This document shows positions 12,001 to 22,399 of a stretch of DNA of 64,000 nt, one piece after another; the first letter of the stretch is position 1, and every line of letters begins with the position of its first letter. Under the pieces are notes generated by a model, which was given only the letters and a program-made list of their open reading frames with translations, was not told the DNA's origin and searched no databases. Position numbers and translations under genes: made by a program. This DNA is from Trebouxia sp. TZW2008 (taxonomy: Eukaryota > Chlorophyta > Trebouxiophyceae > Trebouxiales > Trebouxiaceae), in contig BDIU01000146.1 in the NCBI GenBank assembly GCA_002118135.1, forward strand, positions 186,001 to 250,000. The letters are read 5' to 3'.

Positions 12001-15000
12001 GCATGTACATGAGGTCAAGAGCGGCTTTGCTTGCCAGATACGTAACCTACGCTCATATGACGCCATCTCAAGAGCAATCCTGCAGCGCTGGTCCTTCCCT
12101 CTGGTTGTTGACAGCGGTTTGCTGCATCCTGCGGCCTCTGAAACTACCTACAGCTACAAGCGTCAAAACAGATACAGGTGAATTGCTGCAATGCTGATGT
12201 TTGATCAAAGTGTATAGCATTTGGCAACAGCTAGGCTTTCCCTCTGATTGTAGCTGCTGTAGCAATGGTATCACCGACGTGTGTAGCCATGGTAATACAT
12301 TCCTTCACAGCTGTTTGTTTCCTTTGGTTGTTGACAGCGGATTGCTACACCCTGCAGCCTCTGAAACTACCTGCAGCTACAAGTGGCAAGACAGATACAG
12401 GTGAAGTGCTTCAAGACTGGTGCTTACTCAAAGTGTATAGCATTCGGCAACAGCTGGGCTTTGCCTCTGATTGTAGCTGCTGTAGCAATGCTATCACCAA
12501 CGTGTGTAGCCATGGTAGTACATTCCTTCACAGCTGCTTGTTTCCTTTGGTTGTTGCCAGCGGTTTGCTACACCCTGCAGCCTCTGAAACTACCTGCAGC
12601 TACAAGTGGCAAGACAGATACAGGTGAAGTGCTTCAAGACTGGTGCTTACTCAAAGTGTATAGCATTCTGCAACAGCTGATCTTTCCCTGTGGTTGTTGA
12701 CAGCAATTTGCTATACCCTGCAGCCTCTGAAACTACCTACACCTGTAAACAGCAAAACATATACAGGTGAAACGCTGCAAGACTGGTTCTTGTTCAAAGT
12801 GTATAGCATTCTGCAACAGCTGGTCTTTCCCTCTGGTTGTTGACAGCAATTTGCTATACCCGCAGCCTCTGAACCTACCTACAGCTATAAACAGCAAAAC
12901 AGATACAGGTGAAACGCTGCAAGACTGGTTCCTTGTTCAAAGTGTATAGCATTCTGCAACAGCTGGTCTGTCCCTCTGCATGTTGACAGCGGTTCGCTGC
13001 ACCCCGCGGCCTGGGAAGGTAGCTACAGCTACAAGCGTCAAAACAGATACAGGTACACTGCTGCAGCAACAATGGTCGTCATCACAGAGCAATTGCGCCC
13101 AAAACAAATAATTGTACACTGCTGCAGCAACAACCACATAGCAGAAGTATGACGCATCATGCAACAATTTGCCATGCACCAACAATCACACCGCATTGCG
13201 CAGCAAAGTCCAACACAATCGTCACAGTGCATCAAGTCTTGGCTGAGTTCGCAGCACAACTGAATTTGTTCCAGGCTGTCTGCTTTGCATTTTGCCACAG
13301 GTGCCAAATTCAAGAAGCCTGCAAGACTTGGCTTGCCTGTGCAGTGTGAGTGTGCCATAGCACACTGCAAACCTGCTGTAAAAAAAGGACTGTTGATTGT
13401 GTGTCTGCTGCCTTGAGCATGCTCCTGTGCAAGTCCCTCAGAGGATTTGTTGCAGTGAAAGCATGAAACAACCTGTCTGTGGTATACAGGGAGGATCATG
13501 TCAAGCTGGCTCGCTCTGCCACTCTGGGCAGAGATAGTGCCATTGGTTCTGGAAGCAGTTTAGATGAAGGCAGCCAGGTATCACACGTGGCTGTCATTAC
13601 TGTCTGTATCACTGTGGCTGTTGTCAGAAACCTCAGGCAGTGCCATTGGTTCTGGAAGCAGTCTAGACGAAGGCAGCTAGGCAATGCACATGCCTGTTGT
13701 TACTGTCTGTATCAACATGCTCTGCGTCAAATTCCTCGGGCAGCACTAGCAATGAGTTGCACTCTCCGTCAATATGCAAGACTTTGTAGCATGCCAGTGG
13801 CTCAAGTGTTGTACATGCTGCATTCGCGCTGCCTGAAACATCTGCAACATCATAGTGCTGTTGCTTTGGGCGGTCAGCACTCAAGCTGAGCAGCAAATAC
13901 TATGGCTCATCAGTCTAACACTCATCAGACATCCAGTCCTTGTTGTCTGCATTCAGTCAAGCTTCAAACTGTACCACACATGCATAAGGACAGTACACTC
14001 CAGCAAGCGCAAGGGTGTGGATTCTGATAGATGCTGTGCAGTGGCACACGTCTTCACAACATGACATTGACTAGACTGAGCCTGCCGGCCTGCAGGTCAC
14101 ATGTTCAGTGATTGGGCGCAACTGTCACATTGGCAAAGGAGTGCAAATCAAGGGGTGCTACATTGGAGACTATGTGACGGTGCAGGATGCAGCCCAACTC
14201 ACTTCTGCTATGGTGTGTGAGGGTGCAGTCATCATGCGCAATGCAAAGCTGCAACCCGGGTCCATTGTGTCTTTCAAGGTGAGCTATCATGCGCAGGGAG
14301 TTGGTCGATTCACAGGAAGGTAATGCTACATCACACTGGTGCCTTGTTCCCGTAAGCACAGCCGCCACCAGCAGCATTCTTCTTCCCTGCATGCCTCAGT
14401 GTGAGCCATGCATTGCATCATTGACCAGTCGACGCTGCAGAGTTGCCTGCTCGTCACCCATGTGCGGGCCAGTTGGCCGCTGCATCTGCTGACTTGGTCT
14501 TGGCCGTGGGCGCGCTAAGCGCTTCTGTGGCTGTTGTGATCCTTAGGCAGCATGAAGCAGACTCTGAGCAAGGAATTGCTAGCTTGCAGACTGTGATTGG
14601 GGAAGGTCATGAGGTGCTGGCTCACACACATGGCATTATCATGGTGCGTGGCATATCATTAGCTGAAGGCACCATACGCTGTGATTCTGTGCATTGGTTT
14701 GGATGTTGTGGGCTTGGGCTGGGTTGTCACTGGGGACCGGCGTGACATGCACTGTCTTCTGCAGCTTTAGTAACGAAAGTGCAGCACAGAGTGAACCATG
14801 TTCAGCTAGAAAATGGTGGGCTTGCAGGCTGTGATTGGAGAAGGGCATGAAGTGCCTGCACACACGCGCATCAGTCTCTGTCAGAGATCACATCACCAGA
14901 CCAACTCAATAGATGAAGAAGTAGAGTACTCAGCAGCAGGTGACCAGTGTCACATGCACATAAAATAGCATGATGTGGTCATGCGTACGAACTGTGGCAT

Positions 15001-18000
15001 GTTGCTTGCTTGATGGCTTGTCTTTCACATGCAGAGTGAGCGCTTCAAGACTGTTTGTTGCTACAGTGGCATGTACAGCATAGCAAGTTTATATTGGCAG
15101 ATATTCTGTAGATCTGCTCATGAGCTGGGCACAGTCAAATCTGTTCATGCAGCAGGTCAAGCTATCTGCCAAACACCCGCGTACTACCAAGCTGTCATGC
15201 TGTCAGACATTTGCTGAAGACACTGTCTTGTCACAAGTCACCTTGACAATGTGCCTTGCTGCTCCAGATTGCAATGATAACATTGCCAGCTGCACATCAG
15301 CCAAAGCTCTGACCATGTTGCCTTTCGTTTTGTGCATGACTGAAGCTCTTGACATTGTGTCACAGGCCAAACAGCAGCATCACCCAGTACTGCAAGTCTA
15401 TCCTCCAGTCAACAAGGGCAGGGCAACTCCCGGCCCGGCCCTGTACCTGCAGCTAAGGATGCTGCTGTTGCCCTAGCGCAAGGCCAAACACCAAATGGTA
15501 TGTTTGTGTTTGCCTTGAGGAGAGCGATTCGTGTGCTTTGCCGTGGTCATTGGTGTTGCTAGTACCGCAAGCCCAACCTTAAGTCGAGAACAAGGGCAGG
15601 GCACTCCCTTGCCCGGCCCTGTGCCTGCAGCCAAGCTTGCAGCTCTTGCCTTAGCTTAGGGCCAAACACCAAATGGTGAGTTTGGGACTGCCTCATTGCT
15701 CCTGCTTGATTGCCCATTGTTGCTGTCAGCAGATCTACGACGCCCAGTGTCTACTCACGTGCTTCTGCTTGATCGTCCATTGTTGGTCGTTGCTATCAGT
15801 GATGGAATATATACCAAAAGTGCCTTCCTAAACATTGCCGTCAGCAGCATTACACTCTGTAGCAGCCAACAGCGCCGGAGCAATCATTGTTGTCTATAGG
15901 TGTGTCATATATAGCAGCCAAAAGCAGTGTCTGTGCATGCTGGGAATGCCGGCAGCTTAAGCAGCAGGCTTGTGACATCCAAGATTGACGCCACCCTTAT
16001 GTCAGACCGCAAATCGACTTTGAAACTCGCCATCTGCCTGAACATGCGATAACTTGTAGCTACAACAGCAAAGCAGACCTCGCTCAGGCAGAATGAAGGG
16101 TAATTGACAGTTTAATCATTCAATGTGTCGAGCAGGCAGGCAGTCTCAATACTGTGTTGCGGCTGCTGTGGAATTTGATGAGCAGGCACTGGGCCCGGGG
16201 GGGTGCAGGATTTGCCTGGGCGGGCCCTCCTGAACCCCCAGAGCAGCGCCTGCACAGCATCCTCATGCAGTATATGATTGGTTGAACCTCAACATACATA
16301 CAGCCACCCTGACGCAAAACTTTTACCTTGTGTTGCAGCTGCTGTGGAGTTTGACGAGCAAGCAGTGGGTAGGGGGGGTGCAGGGTTTGCCTGGGCGGGG
16401 CCCCCTGACCCCCAGGAGCAGCGCTTGCACAGCATCTCACTACCGCCACATCCCGCCCTTTACAGCTGGGATTCTGACTCAGACGAGGGCAGCATTGTGG
16501 ACAAAGAGCATGATGTAGAAACTATCATTCAAGACCCTGAGGTGAAACTTTGGGAAAAACAGTCATGCCTGCAGCCATCATAACAGAGCTTTTGTGAATA
16601 GACACTGCACAGTATCTCCCTACACAAAACCCCCCCTCCCCCTCGCCCTCTCCCTCCCCTTCCGTGTTCAGCTCAGACTTGGACAACGGCAGCATTGTGG
16701 ATCAAACACATGACGTGGAAACCATCATTCAGGTTCTTGAGGTGTGACACACAAGCTGTTCAGCAGAAAATGCAGAACACATGACCCTTGCTGCCTTGCT
16801 GTAGATTTGGAAGACCCATGCTCAGGACACTTAAGGAAGCTGTGAGACAGCACCATGTTTCCACCTTGTACCCGCCACAGTTATCATGCACATCACTCGC
16901 AGCAGCAGTCTCACCACCACATTCTACTGTCTTGACTGCCACAATTTGAGTCACTACTTGTTTTATCATGACTGCTAGCAATACTGAAACTGGACCTGTT
17001 TCTGCCATGCCACCATGTGAAGCTTGGCTGTGATAAACATATCCAAAACGTGATATAGCACAATATGCTGCAGGCGCTGTTCAAGAAGGAAGTGTCAGAA
17101 TCCTTCTTGTGCTGCGTCAAGATGGGTTACAACCAAGCCTGGCAGTCTTCCTTGTTGCTTGCACACACCCCCCGCCACCAATACAGAAGTAAACTTCACT
17201 TCTTGCTCTGCAGGCGCTATTCAAGAAAGAAGTGTCAGAAACCTTCCTGCGTTGCGTCAAGATGGGCTACAACCAAGACCTGGCAGTCATTGAGCTAAAC
17301 GGCCTCAAGATTGCAGAAGATCGCACCTTCGCAGACTGTGCGCGGCACGTCTTTGCCAGCATACTGGATCTCTGCCTGCCTGCCCCACCCACGTGCAAAG
17401 CAGAATACCAAAGCTTGTATCAATCCACTGTGCCAGACGTCCATGCTCAGGTGACTTGCCTTGCCATGTACCATCATTCTTTGACGTGCTCATTGGTCAG
17501 CAGTCATTCTCCGCACTGCAATCATGTTGGACCTTTTGCCTGCCTGCCCCATCCACATGCAAAGCAGAGTGCGAAGGCCTGCATCAAACCAGTGCGCCAG
17601 ATGTTCATGCTCAGGTGACATACTTTTCACAGCAGAGTCCATCAGCTTTCAATCTTCTCACAGAGTGAGAAGTAATGGCCCATTCTGACAGCATAAGGGA
17701 TCTGTGCCTGCACCATGCAAAGCAGAGTGTTGAAGCCTGTATCAAACCAGCGTGCCAGACATTCATGCCAGAGTGATTTGCTTCTCATCATTGCACATTT
17801 GAACTGGTCTGACAGTCATGACTCATGCTGACAGGCTACTCGAGATGTGCCTGCTTGCCCTGCTCACATGTAAAGCAGAGTATCAAAGCTTATACCTGAC
17901 CTCTGTGCCAGATCTTAATGCTCAGGTGATGTGCTATGACAGCTTGACAGATGCTGCATGAGTAATCGCCCACATGCAAAGCAGTGCGCTAAAGGATGTA

Positions 18001-19666
18001 CCAATTCAATGTGCCAGTTCTCCATGCTCAGATGAAGAGCTTTCGCAGTATTGTCTGGAATCATATCACCAGCTTGCAATGTATTCAGAGTCAAAAAGAT
18101 CGTTGTTTGTGCTTTGATGCCCAGCAGAAGGTGCTGAGTCAGCGCTGACTGTGCAGGCTGGGCGAGGGGAGCTGCTACAAAGACTGAGCAGCAAAATTGA
18201 GACTTTGCAATGCCTCATTGCTAAGTCTCATCATTCATGTTCATGTTAATGTTGTGATTACAATCGCTACAGATGTCGTTGTCATGATCACGAGCAAGTA
18301 ACATGCAGGCTGGGCGAGGGGAGTTGCTGCAAAGACTCAGCAGCAAGCTTCAAGAATGGGCGCCGCTGCTTCAGCGCTTCCTCAAGTCTCAGGATGAGCA
18401 GGTGAGCGGCGCTTGTGCTGTCTCATGGGTCCTGTTGTGTTTGCGCATTGTGCAGTACGTATATGCTGACACATTGTTACCCTTCTTGTTGTCACACAGT
18501 GCCACTCTCTTGTGCTGGCACATCAAGACTCTTGTCTTGTACAATGTAGCATAAGAGTGTTGCACACATCTCGTCCCATATGCAGCTTATCAGCCACATT
18601 GCATTGCCTCTGCACGGCAATGTTGTCAGCATCACAATGTGCTCACTCAAGCAGCAGAATTTGGTGCAATAAACCTGAATACCTGCTCTATCATAGCAGC
18701 AGATTCATGCAGCCATGTACAGTTGGTTGTTTGTTGCTGATTCCAGCAATTCAATGGCTTGCTATCAAGGCCAACGATGGAACACTGCTAGCAAAGCTCT
18801 CAATGATTTTTTACAGGTAGAGTTGCTGTTGACCCTTGAGGAGTTCTGTGAGGAGGAGAGAGGCGGTGACGCACATGGCCACTGCTTTGAAGCTATCTTC
18901 CAACAGGTTCTTCATCTTGCACACATGAAGCTGCTTGTAGTTGGCACTTTGCTTCAGCTTGCCTGGACAACATGTGACTTTATAAATGTTTTGGCAAGAT
19001 GGCTATACAATTCGACGTCGTCTGTACGGACCCCTGTTGGGTTTCTGAGACAATAGTCATGATTGATTGATAAGCGTAGATGTGCCATCAGGCAGCATGA
19101 TCGCACTTTTGCATTGAATTCGCCAGCATTGCATGGATGAAAACAGCCATACACAGGTGCTGGTCAACACATAGGCTGCAGCATGTTGCATGTCAGCAGT
19201 GGTGTTAGGCACCGTTTGCCACAAGGCTGTAGACAGGACTGTCTGGTGCTTTTGCTGTTGTAATGTAGGCAGCTCTTTCATGCAGCAACTTTCATGCGGC
19301 GACTACTGCTCTGTATGCATTGTGTGGTCTGACTTCTGCATGATGAGAGGCTGTCTTGTTTTGTATGCACATGGGATGCGCGTCCAGGTACATTTAGGTG
19401 ACTACTGCTTTGTGTGCATTGTGTGGTCAATTTTCTGTATGGTGAGAGGTAGTTTTGTTTTGTATGCACATAGCATGGGTATGCAGGTGGTCAAACTTTT
19501 GTATGACAAGGACATCATTGAAGAAGATGCAGTGCTGAGCTGGGCTGATGAGAAGCAAATGGCAGAGGAAGACGAACGGAAATATCTGAGAAAAGCTGCA
19601 GCTTTTGTTGCCTGGCTGCGTGAAGCAGAGTCAGAGGATGAGTCAAGTTCAGCTGAGTCAGAGTAG
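9052..19666 (+). CDS. EIF2B5: Translation initiation factor eIF2B epsilon subunit
   Basis: Catalytic subunit of the guanine nucleotide exchange factor that recharges eIF2 with GTP in the cytosol. Fifteen exons join in frame: 9052-9126, 9295-9402, 9656-9928, 10232-10326, 11131-11275, 11942-12177, 13490-13577, 14096-14278, 14828-14939, 15417-15497, 16339-16541, 17214-17450, 18309-18401, 18817-18906, 19487-19666. The 732-aa product is close to the usual 700-720. The N-terminal nucleotidyltransferase-like domain (about 1-230) has LLADSFTQ, then VTLEKPKMLLPLVNIPM and DFVLVGGDVIANLDL. Left-handed beta-helix hexapeptides follow (about 340-400, CSVIGRNCHIGKGVQIKGC). An acidic linker and a C-terminal W2/eIF5C domain end in an acidic Glu/Ser tail, as in the family. 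A start at 9034 would add six residues. Nearly every intron contains partial copies of the neighbouring exon edge. Confidence 0.93.
10327..10800 (+). repeat. Exon-edge echo array after eIF2B epsilon exon 4
   Basis: The exon 4 end plus donor (CCGCCTCCTCAGGTAC and the next roughly 25 bases, reading GCAATGACTGA then AGTCAC) recurs near 10420, 10530, 10640 and 10740, a period of about 105-115 bp. Match to the genuine junction falls steadily with distance. Confidence 0.8.
11540..11941 (+). repeat. Two 5' echoes of eIF2B epsilon exon 6
   Basis: The exon 6 acceptor and first codons (NVEHDFISGVLSEEELGNT) recur in diverged form near 11559 and 11758, each preceded by a CATGYAG-type acceptor. The copy nearer the exon keeps DVGHEFISGLLSEEELGNT and then hits a stop. 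Confidence 0.85.
12178..13062 (+). repeat. Five 3' echoes of eIF2B epsilon exon 6
   Basis: The last 30 or so codons of exon 6 plus its donor recur near 12310-12402, 12535-12626, 12690-12770, 12825-12909 and 12965-13055. Copies keep CCTCTGAAACTACC and the exon end GATACAGGT. Several retain an open frame reading SGLLHPAASETT. Confidence 0.88.
13600..13676 (+). repeat. 3' echo of eIF2B epsilon exon 7
   Basis: A copy of the exon end encoding SAIGSGSSLDEGS lies just downstream of the exon 7 donor, preceded by a copy of the following intron start. It ends in a stop at the junction. Confidence 0.75.
14570..14640 (+). repeat. 5' echo of eIF2B epsilon exon 9
   Basis: A near copy of the exon 9 acceptor and first codons (TVIGEGHEVLAHTH) precedes the genuine exon at 14828 (AVIGEGHEVPAHTR). 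Either could be used as the exon start, but only the second continues in frame to the next donor. Confidence 0.75.
15588..15680 (+). repeat. Complete echo of eIF2B epsilon exon 10 with a stop
   Basis: This repeats the short exon 10 and its donor but carries an in-frame TAG near the end. The genuine exon at 15417-15497 stays open and matches phase on both sides. Confidence 0.75.
16150..16263 (+). repeat. 5' echo of eIF2B epsilon exon 11
   Basis: A copy of the acceptor and first third of exon 11 (AAVEFDEQAL and following) carries a frameshift. A shorter 3' echo (SDLDNGSIVDQTHDVETII) follows the exon at about 16665-16742, after a C-rich tract at 16625-16668. Confidence 0.8.
17065..17150 (+). 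repeat. 5' echo of eIF2B epsilon exon 12
   Basis: This repeats CTGCAG and the first codons ALFKKEVSESFLCCVKMGYNQ, nearly identical to the genuine exon start at 17214, then diverges. Confidence 0.85.
17500..18040 (+). repeat. Four 3' echoes of eIF2B epsilon exon 12
   Basis: The exon 12 end (around CTGCC-TGC, ATGCAAAGCAGAG, CAATGTGCCAG-type words and the ATGCTCAGGTGA donor) recurs near 17525-17615, 17690-17778, 17830-17926 and 17970-18035, progressively diverged. Confidence 0.82.
18148..18215 (+). repeat. 5' echo of eIF2B epsilon exon 13
   Basis: The acceptor and first codons GTGCAGGCTGGGCGAGGGGA recur about 155 bp before the genuine exon at 18309. Confidence 0.8.
19290..19486 (+). repeat. 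Tandem duplication before the last eIF2B epsilon exon
   Basis: Two units of about 90 bp share the words GTGTGGTC, GTTTTGTATGCACAT and end in the acceptor CAGGT. The second unit abuts the genuine exon at 19487. Confidence 0.75.
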
Positions 19667-20403
19667 CCATTGTCTGAGCTGCAAATTGCCCCATTCACCA
19701 TAGTTGTATGCGCGAACAATGCAGGGCAGGGTCGACAGGCAATGTGAGATGATCCAATACAGCTGTAAAGGTTCTGCTTGTCCAGGATCTGTTGAAGCCT
19801 TGATGGCTGCGTCTGAAGTCTGAGGACGGCCATGCACTGTCCTCAAAGATTTGCTATTACAATCTGTATATTCCTGGGCTTTGATATGCATCGCTTGTGT
19901 CAATTGTCAGATGCTTTGCTTTGATATTTGACCGCAGTTTGAACAGTCAGGGATGCATATGATTAACAAGAAGTACCGGTCGAAAGGGTAAGCATTGAGC
20001 TCGGATATCATCAGATGACACAAGTATCAGCGCTCTTGATTTTCCTAGCTGCGAACGCTTGGGCTTTCCGACTGCCACAGTGACTGTCTCACCATACATC
20101 CCTTGATGGTCACTGCATGTGCAAAAACATTCTGAACTATAAACATCAGCACGGACCACCTCAGCTACAGAGAGCCTGGCACCCATGCATCTGGCTGCTA
20201 AGACATACGACCGCTTACGGCTTTGTCACAGGATGCAGTCTCTTTGTATGGTCTATGCAGTGAAACATATGATCATCAACCATTCGATCAGGCCAACTAC
20301 AAAAACCCTAAATGGTGATCACTCTCGTCAGGGTCACCTCCGCAAGGCAGCTCACATCTGACATCGGCACACCTATCGCGCGTGCAACTCGGCAAGTGGC
20401 ATT
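19667..20403. other. Intergenic between eIF2B epsilon and a small orphan gene
   Basis: No exon was recognised on either strand. CpG content rises towards 20400, consistent with a promoter for the orphan gene starting at 20404. Confidence 0.4.
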
Positions 20404-20992
20404 ATGGCGGACTTTGGGTCAGCTTACAAAGGGGATCCGGCAATATCCCACTGGTCCGAGGACAACTTCGCCAACGCCATTGTGACATGGCACGTGAGTT
20501 TATTGTCTTGAAAGCATTGCTGCTGACTCTGAGGGCTACACAGCGAATTCAGCGTCTTGTGCGGGCTCACGCAGGCGTGTATGACAATCCAACTTTTTCC
20601 AGCCGGAATATGGGGATTTGAGTTCGTAGCCCGTTCGAAGTAAGTTGCTTCTTGTTATCGTTTCTTATCAGATCCCAACTTACACAGCTCGATGGTCTCT
20701 TTGCTCTGCAGTCCTGATTACAAGATGGCAATGTGCGAAGAAGCAGGCAAGCGCAGGGAAATTAGCAGGGGCCGTCTACCCAGAAGGCATATTGTAAGTA
20801 GAAACCTGCTGTGTTTTCAGCTGTCAAAATGGAGATAGGCGGCATTCTGACATTCATCATGTGTGCTTGCAGTCGAGGCCAGACTTCAGCAAAAATGATA
20901 GTTGGATTAGAGTATTTTGGAACTACTACCAGAACAAGACTTGGACACGATCTCGCATGGGAGCTGGAAATAGCCCATGGAATTATTGTTGA
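20404..20992 (+). CDS. Uncharacterised 118-aa protein
   Basis: Four exons join cleanly: 20404-20493, 20575-20639, 20712-20793 and 20873-20992, with GT-AG introns of 72-81 nt and matching phases (0, 2, 0). The protein starts MADFGSAYKGDPAIPHW, has one weakly hydrophobic stretch around residues 33-50 (TIQLFPAGIWGFEFVA), a basic middle part and an aromatic C-terminus (VFWNYYQNKTW). I do not recognise the family. Size and layout would suit a small organellar accessory subunit, but that is a guess. Unlike its neighbours, its introns are short and echo-free. Confidence 0.68.
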
Positions 20993-22399
20993 GGCATTTT
21001 ATGCTTGCATACGTTCTGTGTGGTGCTCACACATGTCAGGCTATGCTTTTGTGCTGTTTTGCTGCTGTGTGCTTTTTGCCCAATTTCGTCATGGTGACTG
21101 CCATCAAAATTTATGTAGAACGCAACTATGCACAGCTGTGAAAGTGTTGCATTGGAGCCCTGCAGCTTGCACCCACTCATTCCAGCGTTCTTGCAAGAGT
21201 GGACATGTCAGCAGTACAGATGCTGCATTTGTGTGTTTGAACATTGATACGTGGGACACTCAAAGGCGGCCTGGGCCAACACCTGTGCACGCATGCAATT
21301 TTCAGCGATCTGACCTGTAAGACAACATTCGAAGCAGAACAACAAGATACGAACTGAGGACATGCATTTGTCCTACGCCTCATGACACTGCCAGCCTGGG
21401 GCCTCTTGCGTTGCCAACTACTTGAACAAGACTTGCTGCTAACATTAGCGTCGCATGAAGAGGCTGAGCGCAAATTAGGATACATCTGATGCTGCCCCAT
21501 ACACAATCACAACTTGCTGCATGTTTGAAGGCCTCAGTGTTGCACAAACTGACGCTTCCACACATGAGTCCGCCGTTTGTGCCAGATTTTCGGCTCTAGC
21601 AGTCTGTCTTTGGATGCTCTGTGGTGGTGCGGCTTCAGCTGTGCCTTCCAGAACTCAAAAAGCGTGAAGAACATGGCTGACATGATTGCTGTCTGGCACA
21701 CTCGAGGAGTCTGCAAAATGCAGCAGGTGTCACCATTTGTATACAGAGGTGATGGAGTCCATGCTTTGCTCATCAATACGCACTAGACAAAGCTGACTGC
21801 TGCTGCTTCTCTGAAAATTCATTGTGATCTAACTAAATCAGTAGCAGTACTCGTTGACAGCAAATTACATTACGCTGCTGCAACCATCGATATCACTCTG
21901 CGTGTTTCAAAGCAGCACACATGATATCATGTGCTGAGGACCCAAAGGAACAACACGGCACCACCATGACTGGCAGTAGCAACAGAGTTGGACAGCAACC
22001 AATGCATTTGCCAGAGCTTCTTTGTACAATTCACTGCAAATTGCACAGCGTCATATAGCTGAAGTGTCTGCTCAAAGCCTGGAGTTGACCTTTTGCCAAT
22101 GTCCATTGTGCAAAACTTGCTTTGATGCTGAATCTTGTATGACTCCCTGCTCTATAGCACTCCAGACAGCAAGATGACATGCATCTGTCATGCACGAAGA
22201 AGAGTGCCGGCTAATGATGTTGACAGTCTCGTGGACGCCTACTCTTTGACACTTTGAACAGCAAGATGACATGCATTAGTCATGCACAGGAAACAGCACC
22301 TGCTTGTCTTGTCCAGAGTCACATCAACACCTGCTCTTCGAGAGTCTCAACAGCAAGATGATATGCCTCTGCTATGCATAACAAGAAATGCCTGCTTAC
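20993..22399. other. Intergenic, with a carrier 3' end probably hidden here
   Basis: No gene was recognised. At about 22100-22390 a unit reading AGCAAGATGACATGCAT and TCATGCA recurs three times, about 110 bp apart. It lies just beyond the last recognised carrier exon donor at 22400, so the true last exon of that minus-strand gene may be among these units. Confidence 0.4.
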
